Part shown: piece after piece, positions 26,413 through 35,281 of the stretch | Position numbering within the stretch: the first letter of the stretch is position 1 | Layout of the letters: each line of letters opens with the position of its first letter | NCBI RefSeq assembly: GCF_016734905.1 | Contig: NZ_JAERPO010000002.1 | Coordinates: forward strand, 124,001 to 188,000 | Reading direction: 5' to 3' | From: Sphingopyxis jiangsuensis | GTDB lineage: Bacteria > Pseudomonadota > Alphaproteobacteria > Sphingomonadales > Sphingomonadaceae | DNA: 64,000 nt | Notes under the pieces: model-generated | Databases searched by the model: none | The model's input: only the letters and a program-made list of their open reading frames with translations | Told to the model about the DNA's origin: nothing | Made by a program: the position numbers and the translations under genes

Positions 26413-27969
26413 ATGGTAGAAAATGGTCGGAGCCCTTCGCTCTTCCTTGCAGGCGTAGCAGCGGTAACGATCGGAGTGATCGCCCATGCGCCGATGTTCT
26501 GGATGGGCCGCGACATGGGATTCCGCATGAGCGGAATGCCGATGGACGGTCTTATGATCGCGGGGATGGTGCTTGTCGCGGCGGGTGTCGGAATAGCAGC
26601 ATGGGGACTGCTTCCCCCCAATATTGCCCGGCAGGTTGCGGAGGCTAATCGTCTGTCTGTTTCGGCGCCAGAGGATGCCCCGCTGTCACCCGCCCATTGG
26701 CGACTGATGGCAGCGCTGGCCCTCGCGCTTGTCATCGATATCATGAAACCGGCAAGTCTTGGATTTGTCATTCCCGGAATGATGGACGAATATGGGCTGT
26801 CACGCGAAGCCGTTTCGCTCGTCCCGTTTGCGGCCCTTGTCGGAACGGTAACCGGGTCGATCGTCTGGGGCGCCATTGCGGACGTTTACGGTCGCAAGGC
26901 GACGATCCTTCTTTCTGCCGTCATGTTCGTTGGCACGTCGGTTTGTGGAACCATGCCCTCCCTGGCCTGGAACATTGCCATGTGTTTCATGATGGGCGCG
27001 GCGGCGGGCGGCATGCTGCCCGTGAGCTATGCGCTGCTCGCCGAAATGATGCCCAGTCCTCACCGGGGCTGGAGTCTTGTACTCGTGGGCGGCCTTGGCG
27101 CAGCCGGTGGTTACGCCGCCGCGAGTCTCGTTGCCGCGTGGCTCGAACCGCTGCTGAGTTGGCGAATTTTATGGCTGGTCAATCTGCCGAGCGGCCTTGC
27201 CCTCGTTGCGCTTGGGGCGCTCATCCCGGAGTCGGCCAAGTTCCTCATGGCGCGCGGACGGCACGCAGAAGCGCGGCGGGTCATGGCGCGTTTTGGATCA
27301 GGTGTGCGAACCGCCGAGCAAGCGCCGCCGCGCCCGCAACCGGCAACTCGACGATCCGGAATTGCGGGCGGCATGGCGGCATTGAACCTCACGGCGATTG
27401 CATGGAGTCTCGTCAATTTCGGCTTGCTGCTATGGCTTCCTGCCGAACTGGTGGCGCGGGGATACAGCGTTTCATCGTCGAGCCGACTGCTGGCCGATTC
27501 CGCGCTTGTCGCGTTTCCCACGGTGCTTTTCGTTGCCTGGCTCTATCACGCATGGAGTACGAAATTGTCGCTCCTTGCTGCGTCGCTTGCGACGCTTGCA
27601 GGGCTTGGCGGGATGCTCTGGTTTGCGCTTGTCGACGCGGCATCACCGTTGCTGCCGGCTGCACTTCTCATCATCGGGAGCAATGCCATCATCGCTATGT
27701 TGCTTCCCTACAGCGCCGAGAATTTTCCGCTGAAGGTCCGCGCCCGGAACACCGGCTGGGTCGCGGCATCGAGCAAATTGGGAGGCGTTTTTGCGACGGG
27801 TCTCGCAATATTCGCAATCGTCCCGTCGCTGAGGGCGAGCATATTGGCAATTATGCCGGTGCTGGCCGTCGCGATCATTCTCCTCGCCCGTTATGGCCGC
27901 GAAACCCGCGGAACCGACCTGCGCGATCTCGACCCTCAAGGGCATATATTCGATAAGGCCGGCCTTTGA
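26413..27969 (+). CDS. MFS transporter
   Basis: About 518 residues. Two hydrophobic helices at the N-terminus (LFLAGVAAVTIGVIAHAPMF and MIAGMVLVAAGVGIAAWGLL) precede a twelve-helix MFS core that starts around residue 95. The core carries the MFS loop motif WGAIADVYGRKATILL and a sugar-porter-like PESAKFLMARGRHAEARRV. It is the only plus-strand gene within the island and converges on the FucP-type transporter. The ATG at 26413 has a weak AAGG upstream; a longer start at 26350 adds non-hydrophobic residues. The substrate is unknown; an MFS with two extra N-terminal helices is somewhat unusual. Confidence 0.83.
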   Translation: MVENGRSPSLFLAGVAAVTIGVIAHAPMFWMGRDMGFRMSGMPMDGLMIAGMVLVAAGVGIAAWGLLPPNIARQVAEANRLSVSAPEDAPLSPAHWRLMAALALALVIDIMKPASLGFVIPGMMDEYGLSREAVSLVPFAALVGTVTGSIVWGAIADVYGRKATILLSAVMFVGTSVCGTMPSLAWNIAMCFMMGAAAGGMLPVSYALLAEMMPSPHRGWSLVLVGGLGAAGGYAAASLVAAWLEPLLSWRILWLVNLPSGLALVALGALIPESAKFLMARGRHAEARRVMARFGSGVRTAEQAPPRPQPATRRSGIAGGMAALNLTAIAWSLVNFGLLLWLPAELVARGYSVSSSSRLLADSALVAFPTVLFVAWLYHAWSTKLSLLAASLATLAGLGGMLWFALVDAASPLLPAALLIIGSNAIIAMLLPYSAENFPLKVRARNTGWVAASSKLGGVFATGLAIFAIVPSLRASILAIMPVLAVAIILLARYGRETRGTDLRDLDPQGHIFDKAGL

Positions 27970-28129
27970 ACGGTGGGTCGGCGTATTTCACCCGTCGCGT
28001 CGACCAGAAAGGTCGCCTGAGGCGCGCCGCACGCGCATGGCGGCAGATGACGCGCTGTACCAGGCCAAGGATGGCAGGCGCATTCGCATAGAGTTGCATG
28101 ACTGTTTTGCCGCAAATGGGCGGACCAGC

Positions 28130-28166
28130 GGGCGGCGACCAACCGGATGGTCGCCGCCCGATTTTT
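28130..28166 (+). terminator. Rho-independent terminator
   Basis: A perfect 12-bp stem (GGGCGGCGACCA / TGGTCGCCGCCC) with a 6-base loop is followed by GATTTTT. It lies between two convergent genes and ends the plus-strand MFS transcript; the stem could also slow the opposing transcript. Confidence 0.88.
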
Positions 28167-28169
28167 CGT

Positions 28170-29468
28170 TCAAGCGGCGGCTGGTCGCCTTGCATAAATG
28201 CCAAAGCAGGCGATGACGGCATAGCAGAGCGCGGGTAGCAGCAATGCCGTGGCGAGGTTTCCGGTCAGATCGGCAAGCGCGCCGGTCGCGAGCGGAACGA
28301 CCGCGCCGCCAAAGATCGCGACATTGATGATCCCCGACCCGTCGGCCGCGCGGCGCCCGAGCTTTTCGCACGCGAGGCTGAATATGGTGGGGAACATGAT
28401 CGAATTCATGAGCCCGATCGCAAGCAGCGTATTCGCCGCCATTTCGCCGCTGCTGTTCGACGAGACGAGGATCAGGGTGATCGCGCCTGCCGCGACGCTG
28501 GCGAGCAGTTTTCCGGGGCTGACCAGTAGCATCGCCAGCGACCCGATGAATCGACCAGCCATCGCTCCGCCCCAGTAGAAGATGATCATCCAGCCGACGA
28601 CCGCCTCGGGCTCGCCAAGCACACGCTCGAGCGCCAGATAATTGATGATCAGCGAGCCGATCGACACTTCGGCGCCGACATAGAGAAAAATGCACAGCGC
28701 GCCGAAGCCGAAGCGCGGGCGCTTGATCAGGTCGAGCCCGGCAAGACCCGCGCTTTCCTCGTGCTTTTCTCCCTTCAGCCGGTTGCGGAACATCCACACC
28801 GCCGCTGCGACCACCGCGAGCGCCGCCGCTATGCCCAGATAGCCGTTGACGATCGCCTGGCTTTCCGCGGTGCGATAGGCGTCAAGGGCCGCGCCCGACA
28901 GCTCGTCGGCGCTGACCGTCGCGAGACTGCCGAGGATCAATGTCGCGCCAAAGAAAGGAAAGACCGTCGTGCCGAGCGAATTGAACGCCTGCGCAAAGGT
29001 CAGACGGCTGTGCGCCGTTTCCGGCTTGCCGAGCAGCGAGATCAGCGGATTGGCGACGACCTGCACGATAACCACCCCGCTCGCGAGCACGAACAGCGCG
29101 AGGAGGAAGAGTCCGTAAACCGCCTGTTGTGACGCCGGGATAAACAGCAGGCAGCCGACCAGCATCGTCAGAAGTCCGGCCACTGCACCGCGCATGTAAC
29201 CGATCTTCTTGACCAGCTTTGCGCCCGGAATTCCGATTACCAGATAGGCGGTGAAAAAGCAGAACTGGATCAGCATCGCCTGGGTGTAGTTGAGCGTGAA
29301 CAGCTCCTTGAGTTTCGGGATCAGGACATCGTTGAGGCTGGTGATGCCCCCGAAAATGAAGAACAGCCCCATGACGAACAGGCGCAATTCGGGCGCGTCG
29401 ACATGCGTCCCCTCGCCTTCGATGGCGACGGGATCGGTGCTGGATGAAATGTCGGGCGCCAGAGCCAT
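28170..29468 (-). CDS. FucP-type MFS sugar:H+ symporter (glucose/galactose type)
   Basis: The 432-residue protein has twelve membrane helices. Segments such as FIFGGITSLNDVLIPKLKEL, AYLVIGIPGAKLVKKIGYM, and VVIVQVVANPLISLLGKPET with RLTFAQAFNSLGTTVFPFFG identify the FucP/glucose-galactose MFS branch common in sphingomonads and Bacteroidetes. It would import glucose released by the GH3 enzyme encoded 40 bases upstream. AGGAGAGAG precedes the ATG at 29468. It is the last gene of the GH3 unit, controlled through the LacI-type site at 32008. Confidence 0.92.
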   Translation of the reverse strand: MALAPDISSSTDPVAIEGEGTHVDAPELRLFVMGLFFIFGGITSLNDVLIPKLKELFTLNYTQAMLIQFCFFTAYLVIGIPGAKLVKKIGYMRGAVAGLLTMLVGCLLFIPASQQAVYGLFLLALFVLASGVVIVQVVANPLISLLGKPETAHSRLTFAQAFNSLGTTVFPFFGATLILGSLATVSADELSGAALDAYRTAESQAIVNGYLGIAAALAVVAAAVWMFRNRLKGEKHEESAGLAGLDLIKRPRFGFGALCIFLYVGAEVSIGSLIINYLALERVLGEPEAVVGWMIIFYWGGAMAGRFIGSLAMLLVSPGKLLASVAAGAITLILVSSNSSGEMAANTLLAIGLMNSIMFPTIFSLACEKLGRRAADGSGIINVAIFGGAVVPLATGALADLTGNLATALLLPALCYAVIACFGIYARRPAAA

Positions 29469-29508
29469 CGTCTCTCTCCTTCTGGTTTGGTTGCAAAGTG
29501 GCGGAATT

Positions 29509-31986
29509 TTATTCCGCTTCGGAAGGACAGGATGACGCCGTTCCGGCCTCAACTCGTGCCGCAAGCAGTGTCAGCACCAGACGATCATGCCCCGCAAGGG
29601 TGAGCGGATTTCCTACCCGCTGGAGATCGGCGCCGCGATCGGCAAAACAGCGCAGAGGTATCCGCAGCGACGATACATTGCCCGCGCGAGCGGCGCCGAT
29701 CCAATCGGTCACATCGACAGCGGCATTTCCGAGTGAGACGCTCACGCGATCCTCACCTATGGCATCGACGCGAATATCGAGGCGCAACGCCATGTCCTGG
29801 TCGAGATGACGTGTAAGATCGGCGTTCGGCCCCGCAATCTGGACGGTTCCCGGTCCCGACCATCGGAACTGCTTGCCGTCTTCCTGCGCCATAACGTCTA
29901 CCGACCTGACGGAAATCATCGCATTCGGACTGACTGCCAAGGCGGATTCGACGGGCCTCACACCGCCATCGTCTCCGATGGTCATCGTCCAGGGGGTACG
30001 CGCACGTCCGCCGGCAAAGAAATTCTCAAGATTGAGCGCTGCTGCGACGTCGATGCCGGGGTCTTCGGACAATATTCCGACCATGGCAGGGGCATCGTAG
30101 CGAAGTCCGTATCCGATCGGAAACAGCGCATCTGAAACGGGAGAAACCGCCGTCGCCGGCCAGGCGAAGGGCAATGTGCCGCTGAAATCACGTGTCGGCT
30201 TGCCGTCACGGCGGGCGACCAGCACGTCGGCCACACCCGCCCCCTGCGAGCCCGGCAGCCATGCCGCAACAAAAGCGTCGGCGGCATTGATCTCGGGATT
30301 TGTGAAGAGCGGACGCCCCGATATGAAGACCGCAACGACGGGAATCCCTGCCTCCTTCAGACTTTTGAGCCGGGCAAGATCGACAGGATCGACCGGTTGG
30401 TAGTCAAGTGTCGGCACATCGCCCTGAAACTCGGCGTAAGGCTCCTCGCCGAATACGTAGATCGCTACGTCAGGTTTGGTTGCAAAGCTTCCGTCAATCG
30501 AAAGTGTCGCCTTGCCTCCAGCCTCGCGGACCGCCTTCGCCACTCCCTCCCAAATGGTCTGGCCGTTGGGAAAATCGTCGCGGGTTACGTCGGTACCTTG
30601 CCAGCTGATCGTCCAACCACCCGATTGCATCGCCATATTATCGGCCGCCGCGCCGGCCACGAGCACACGCGCGCCTGGCCGAATGGGAAGCAAGTTGCCG
30701 TTATTCTTAAGGAGGACGAGCGATTTGGCGACCGCCTCGCGTGCAACGGCCAGATGGTCCGGCGCACCGATCTTCGAGGGATCCGCTTGGACAGCCCGAC
30801 CATCGTCGAAAAGTCCCAGCTTGAACTTCACCCGCAGAATCCGGCGGACTGCATCGTCGAGCCGCGCCGCCGGAATGGTCCCCGCCTTCGCCTGTTCGAG
30901 GGTCGACGCGTAAAGTCCCTTCCAGCTGTCGGGGGCCATGAACATATCCAGTCCCGCAAGGATCGATTTCGGACAATCGGTAACGCTGCAACCGGGAACC
31001 TGCCCGTGGCCGTTCCAGTCGCCAACGACAAATCCTTCAAAGCCCATCCGCTTCTTGAGGATGGTGGTGAGGAGGTCTTCGTTGCCGTGGTGTTTGGTGC
31101 CGTGCCAGCTTGAAAAGCTTGCCATGACCGTTAGCGCTCCAGCGTCGATCGCTGCCGGATAGCCCTGCGCATGCACGGCCACGAGTTCGGCCTCGCCGAT
31201 TTTCGCATCGCCCTGATCCTTGCCAAGCTCGGTTCCACCGTCGGCCAGAAAATGCTTTGCCGTGGCAGCGACGCGGTCCTTCGCGATCGTCTGTTCCGGC
31301 ACGAGCGATCCCTGCAGTCCCAGGGTCATGGCTTCTGCGTATCGAGCGACGAGATGCGGATCGGCCGCATAGCCTTCATAGGAACGGCCCCAGCGCAGGT
31401 CGCGCGGCACGGCAAGTGTCGGCGCAAAGGTCCATTCGATACCACTTGCCGCAATCTCGGAAGCCGTGATTTCGCCGATGCGGCGAATTAGACCGGGATC
31501 ACGCGCCGCACCGAGCCCGATATTGTGCGGAAAGACCGTCGCACCCGGAATATTGTTATGACCATGGACGGCATCGATCCCAAAGATAATCGGCACCGCG
31601 ACGCCGTTGGCGCGCGGCCGTAGCGAGGCCGCACGAAATTCGCCGACGAGACGAGCCCAGTCGGCGGCGGTTGAACGCTCGTTGCCATATGGACCGCTAT
31701 TGCCCCCGGCGAGGATTGAACCAAGCGGATAGGTTTCAAGATCTTCAGGGGTGATCGCGCTAATGTCGGCCTGGATCAGCTGCCCGACCTTCTGTTCGAT
31801 TGTCATACGCTCGAGAAGCGCGTCGATCCGGCGCTCGGTCGAGGCATTGCTGATCGCGTGGGGGCTGCGTGCAGCGGGCCAGATTTCCGGATGGACCCGC
31901 ATCGCCTTGTCTTCCGTCGCGACAGCTGCGCCCGCGGTCGCGGCAAGCAGGAATGCAAGGGCCGCTCCTGTTGATTTCAGCCGCAT
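29509..31986 (-). CDS. GH3 family beta-glucosidase / exo-beta-glucanase
   Basis: A signal peptide (GAALAFLLAATAGAAVA) precedes an 825-residue GH3 protein. The N-terminal TIM barrel has IIFGIDAVHGHNN, RDLRWGRSYEGYAADP, KHFLADG and the nucleophile Asp in GFVVGDWNGHGQ. The alpha/beta sandwich domain starts near residue 410, and an extra C-terminal beta-rich domain of about 180 residues follows, as in ExoP-like beta-1,3/1,4-exoglucosidases. It would release glucose from beta-glucan oligosaccharides in the periplasm. It forms a unit with the downstream FucP-type transporter. A GTGAACGTTCTC operator lies 22-33 bases upstream of its start, tying it to the TonB receptor operon of the same locus. Confidence 0.93.
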   Translation of the reverse strand: MRLKSTGAALAFLLAATAGAAVATEDKAMRVHPEIWPAARSPHAISNASTERRIDALLERMTIEQKVGQLIQADISAITPEDLETYPLGSILAGGNSGPYGNERSTAADWARLVGEFRAASLRPRANGVAVPIIFGIDAVHGHNNIPGATVFPHNIGLGAARDPGLIRRIGEITASEIAASGIEWTFAPTLAVPRDLRWGRSYEGYAADPHLVARYAEAMTLGLQGSLVPEQTIAKDRVAATAKHFLADGGTELGKDQGDAKIGEAELVAVHAQGYPAAIDAGALTVMASFSSWHGTKHHGNEDLLTTILKKRMGFEGFVVGDWNGHGQVPGCSVTDCPKSILAGLDMFMAPDSWKGLYASTLEQAKAGTIPAARLDDAVRRILRVKFKLGLFDDGRAVQADPSKIGAPDHLAVAREAVAKSLVLLKNNGNLLPIRPGARVLVAGAAADNMAMQSGGWTISWQGTDVTRDDFPNGQTIWEGVAKAVREAGGKATLSIDGSFATKPDVAIYVFGEEPYAEFQGDVPTLDYQPVDPVDLARLKSLKEAGIPVVAVFISGRPLFTNPEINAADAFVAAWLPGSQGAGVADVLVARRDGKPTRDFSGTLPFAWPATAVSPVSDALFPIGYGLRYDAPAMVGILSEDPGIDVAAALNLENFFAGGRARTPWTMTIGDDGGVRPVESALAVSPNAMISVRSVDVMAQEDGKQFRWSGPGTVQIAGPNADLTRHLDQDMALRLDIRVDAIGEDRVSVSLGNAAVDVTDWIGAARAGNVSSLRIPLRCFADRGADLQRVGNPLTLAGHDRLVLTLLAARVEAGTASSCPSEAE

Positions 31987-32007
31987 CGTCTCTCCCTTTT
32001 GATCATT

Positions 32008-32019
32008 GTGAACGTTCTC
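32008..32019. promoter_or_regulatory. LacI-type operator before the GH3 gene
   Basis: GTGAACGTTCTC sits in the 72-base gap upstream of GH3. The 13-mer ATTGTGAACGTTC is identical to the one before TonB receptor 3. The sequence is the palindromic form typical of LacI-family sites. Confidence 0.75.
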
Positions 32020-32058
32020 ATAACTGACTGTCAGAAACGCCGTCCAAAATCAAGGGGG

Positions 32059-33288
32059 CTAGGTGCGATCGGGATTGCGACGCGAAATCGTCGCTAAAAT
32101 CAGCGTCGCGACCACGGTCAATCCGGCAAGCAGCAGGAACAGGACCTCAAACCCAAAACCGGGGACGACCGACAGCGTCAGAAGCGGCATGATGAGAGAA
32201 GGAAGCGTGTTGGTCAGATTGAAGATGCCGAGATCACGTCCACGGCGGTCTGAACGGGGGAGGATACGGAGCGTCTGGCCGGCATGCAATGCAAGGAATA
32301 CAGTCGTGGCGATCCCGAAGAGGAGATAGGCGAGCTTGGCGAAGTCGGCCGAGTTGGCCAGTGCCATGGCAAGCATGCCTGCTGCTGAAATCGCACTGCT
32401 GACCATCAAAGGCAGAAAGGGACGACCGTTACGGTCGGACCAGCGCCCCAGGTAAAGGGCAATCGGAATAGCAACGGAAACCGCGATCCCGAACAGTTGT
32501 GCCTTTTCGTTGTCGCCCATGTCAGGGTCGATCGATCTGAACCAGAAATAGAGATAGGCGAACAGCGCGGCCTCGGAAATCTGCACGAGAAAACGTGCGA
32601 GCCACATGCGAACCGCAGGTCCTTTCGGCAGGACGTCGATGCGCCCGTCGGGACCGATCGACGGAGGACGCGTGAGGTCTTCGAAACGGCGTGGACGAGC
32701 GAATACCGTCGCGGGCAGCACCGCGCAGCTGATCAGCAACGCTAATGTGAGAAGTCTCGTCTCGAAGGTGACAAGAACCGACAGGGTGACGAGCGCTCCC
32801 GACCATGCCCCTAGCGCCGGAGCAAACGCAAGCAGCCCACCAAGCAGGCCTTTCTGGTCGTCAGGGACGAGATCTCCACCCCAGGCCGCGAGCGGTCCAA
32901 GCATCATGTTCAGCGAAAACTGCCAGCAAATAATGATGGCGAGGAGCGAGACGATATCCTTTGCCAACGGCATCGCGAGCAGTAGGGCCACCGTCAGGAG
33001 AAGACCGGTCAATATCCACCCTCGCCGATTCCGGGTCACGTCGCTCAGCCAGCCAAAGAATATGCCGCCTATGCTTGCTGCAATCGCGCCGGCGAAAGTC
33101 AGAAATCCAAGCCATTCGACATCGGCGGCGCCCGCAAGCTCCGCAACGCGCGAGGGAAGCAGGATCGTCAGAAAGGGAACATAGGCCATGGTCCCGCCGG
33201 CGACCGCCAAGGCATAGAGCAGCATGAAGACGAGCGACTGATGGCTGCGCTGGGCCGGGTCCCGGCGCGCGAAATCATCCCTGTGCAT
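32059..33288 (-). CDS. MFS transporter (sugar type)
   Basis: A 409-residue, twelve-helix MFS protein. It resembles the MFS members found in sphingomonad saccharide loci, with GGIFFGWLSDVTRNRRGWILTG as the loop 2-3 motif and YLGRWSDRNGRPFLPLM in the second half. Its start overlaps the LacI gene by 14 bases, so it is the terminal gene of the long receptor operon. It probably imports glucose or gluco-oligosaccharides; the substrate is inferred from context only. The locus thus has two inner-membrane importers (this and the FucP type), perhaps for oligomers and monomers respectively. Confidence 0.88.
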   Translation of the reverse strand: MHRDDFARRDPAQRSHQSLVFMLLYALAVAGGTMAYVPFLTILLPSRVAELAGAADVEWLGFLTFAGAIAASIGGIFFGWLSDVTRNRRGWILTGLLLTVALLLAMPLAKDIVSLLAIIICWQFSLNMMLGPLAAWGGDLVPDDQKGLLGGLLAFAPALGAWSGALVTLSVLVTFETRLLTLALLISCAVLPATVFARPRRFEDLTRPPSIGPDGRIDVLPKGPAVRMWLARFLVQISEAALFAYLYFWFRSIDPDMGDNEKAQLFGIAVSVAIPIALYLGRWSDRNGRPFLPLMVSSAISAAGMLAMALANSADFAKLAYLLFGIATTVFLALHAGQTLRILPRSDRRGRDLGIFNLTNTLPSLIMPLLTLSVVPGFGFEVLFLLLAGLTVVATLILATISRRNPDRT

Positions 33289-34330
33289 GCGCCGCCGTTG
33301 ACTCGCGCGCGACGAAGCCGCCTTCGACCACCACGGGCTGCAGCGGTAGCCCCTCGCCTCGCTGCGCCTTGATGATCAGTTCAACGGCGCGCGACACCGT
33401 TTCTGCGACAGGTTGGTCGACCGCGGTAAGCGTTGGCCGGGTAAAGCGGACGATCGGGGTATTGTCGAAGCTCACAAGCGAAAGCCGCGACGGAACGTCG
33501 ACGCCCTGCGCGCGCGCAGCCTCGAGCGCGGCAAGCGCCATCTGGTCATTGCTGGCAATGATGGCGGATGGAGGGTCGGGGAGGTCCAGAAGCCGCCGCG
33601 CTGCAACAGCACCCGATTCATACGTAAAATCGCCTCGCGCCATGAGTCCGCCTATTTCCAGGCCCTGGGCCTGCATCTCGCTTTCCCACCCGTCGACACG
33701 CCACTGGCTTAGCGGATATTCATCCGAACCCGAAATGAAAGCAATGCGTCGATGACCAAGGTCGATGAGGTGACGCGTTGCGCGGCGTGCCATTCCTTCA
33801 TCGTCCATCACCAATGCGAATCCGGCCCCTTCGCTCCGCGATCCGATCCGCACAAATGGTATACGCTGTCGCTCAAGAAGCTTCACGATCAGCGGGTTGT
33901 CGGAATGGGGAGGCGTCAGGATCACGCCGTCGGGCTGCAGCGCCGCGATGGTCGCACGAAGTTCGCGCTCAACATGGTCACTATGCGTATCGACGAGTTC
34001 AAATATAAGCCGGTAGCCATATTCGGCACATTTGAGCATACCGCCGAGCAGCATCTGGTCCACCCAATCGGTACCCTGCCTTGCCGTCCAGTCAGCGATG
34101 GTACGATCGCGGTCGTTTATCGCAAGTATGAGGTAGGAGCGCGATCCGCTCATCCTGCGAGCGGCGATTGATGGCACATAGCCGAGCTTGTCGATCGACG
34201 CCTGGACGCGTCGCTTCATTGCCGAGCGCACGTTGGGTTCATCGTTGATCACGCGGCTGACGGTTTGCAGCGACACGCCGGCATCGGCTGCCACATGCTT
34301 GATCGTCACCGCTTGGCGGCGTCTCGCCAT
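33275..34330 (-). CDS. LacI family transcriptional regulator
   Basis: The N-terminal helix-turn-helix TIKHVAADAGVSLQTVSRVI and hinge helix (YVPSIAARRM) are followed by a periplasmic-binding-protein-like sensor domain of about 280 residues, the LacI layout. Such regulators bind short palindromes containing a central CG and are released by a sugar. The gene lies inside the receptor-halogenase-GH16 operon. Palindromes of the right form, GTGAACGTTCAC and variants, occur twice before TonB receptor 3 and once before GH3. It is therefore the probable local repressor, induced by a beta-glucan-derived sugar. Confidence 0.93.
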   Translation of the reverse strand: MARRRQAVTIKHVAADAGVSLQTVSRVINDEPNVRSAMKRRVQASIDKLGYVPSIAARRMSGSRSYLILAINDRDRTIADWTARQGTDWVDQMLLGGMLKCAEYGYRLIFELVDTHSDHVERELRATIAALQPDGVILTPPHSDNPLIVKLLERQRIPFVRIGSRSEGAGFALVMDDEGMARRATRHLIDLGHRRIAFISGSDEYPLSQWRVDGWESEMQAQGLEIGGLMARGDFTYESGAVAARRLLDLPDPPSAIIASNDQMALAALEAARAQGVDVPSRLSLVSFDNTPIVRFTRPTLTAVDQPVAETVSRAVELIIKAQRGEGLPLQPVVVEGGFVARESTAAHAQG

Positions 34331-34333
34331 CTA

Positions 34334-35281
34334 CTATTTGCCCCTTTCAGCCGGTTGGCCAGTTGCGGGGCTAACGTCTGTGCCTCCGATTTGCCAGACC
34401 CGAACCCAATCGATCTCCATTCGCTTGGGATATCCGCCGAGACCTACGCCGCCTAGCCCCCGAGACTCGGCGAGCCGTCCACCGATCGCGAGGTTGAGGA
34501 TGAGATGGAACGGCTGGTCGAAAGGTGCTGTCGGGCGATCCGAGGCGGTTGTCGACCATTCGCCAAGCCTGCGTTCGGCAAATGTCCGGCCGTCCACTTG
34601 CCAGACCATGCGATCAGGATACCAGAAAAGTGCATAGGTATGAAAATCGCCGTCAAGCACGTCGGGGAACGCCATTTCATCGCCCTTGTGCTTGTTTCCG
34701 GGCCATTCTCCACCAAAATGGAGTGTCCCCAATATCCTGGTTTCACGACCCCCGGGACAGGCATCACAGGTCACACCAAGATTCACCGCTTCGAGGATGT
34801 CGATCTCGCCCGACGCCGCCCAGCCCCCGTAAATATCTTCCTCCGGGAGCATCCAGATGGCAGGCCAGGTGCCCTGTCCTTGCGGAAGACGGGCACGCAC
34901 CTCGATCCTGCCATAGGTCCACGAGGCCTTGCCGCGCGTGGTTAGCCGGGCAGAGCTGAATTCACGCGTCACGTCGGCCGCCGGACTTGGCGACTGTTTT
35001 CGCATGCGCTGCGGGAGTGCGGGCCCCCTAACCTCTTCGCGGCGCGCGGTGATCACCAGACTGCCATTCTCGATCGTGGCATTGCGGGCGCTGGCCGTGT
35101 AACATTGCCGCTCGTCATTGCCCCCGCCCCAGCAATCGACGTCAAAACCCCACTTCGCAGGGTCGAGCGTTTTGCCATCGAATTCGTCCGACCAGACCAG
35201 TGCCCAGCCATGCTGCTCCGGCTTCGCGGGGGGCGCCTGCCCAGCCTCCAGAGCGAGCGCGATGACCAAAGCCAATGTCAT
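34334..35281 (-). CDS. GH16 family endo-beta-1,3-glucanase (laminarinase-like)
   Basis: After a short signal peptide (MTLALVIALALEAGQA) comes one GH16 beta-jelly-roll domain: WSDEFDGKTLDPAKW at the start, GRIEVRARLPQGQGTWPAIW, and the catalytic GEIDILEAV with Glu159, Asp161 and Glu164. The fold ends with FHLILNLAIGG and MEIDWVRVW. Among GH16 enzymes the EIDILE form points to endo-beta-1,3-glucanases such as laminarinases. The ATG at 35281 overlaps the halogenase stop (ATGA), which decides the start and implies translational coupling; it ends three bases before the LacI gene. It would cut beta-1,3-glucan outside the cell or in the periplasm to feed TonB receptor 3. Confidence 0.93.
   Translation of the reverse strand: MTLALVIALALEAGQAPPAKPEQHGWALVWSDEFDGKTLDPAKWGFDVDCWGGGNDERQCYTASARNATIENGSLVITARREEVRGPALPQRMRKQSPSPAADVTREFSSARLTTRGKASWTYGRIEVRARLPQGQGTWPAIWMLPEEDIYGGWAASGEIDILEAVNLGVTCDACPGGRETRILGTLHFGGEWPGNKHKGDEMAFPDVLDGDFHTYALFWYPDRMVWQVDGRTFAERRLGEWSTTASDRPTAPFDQPFHLILNLAIGGRLAESRGLGGVGLGGYPKRMEIDWVRVWQIGGTDVSPATGQPAERGK

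Noticed and set aside
25933..26487. 184-residue open frame on the minus strand with several Cys and Arg/His residues
   Set aside because: It reads straight through the tRNA-derived repeat and opposite the integrase remnant, has no ribosome site and matches no family I know.
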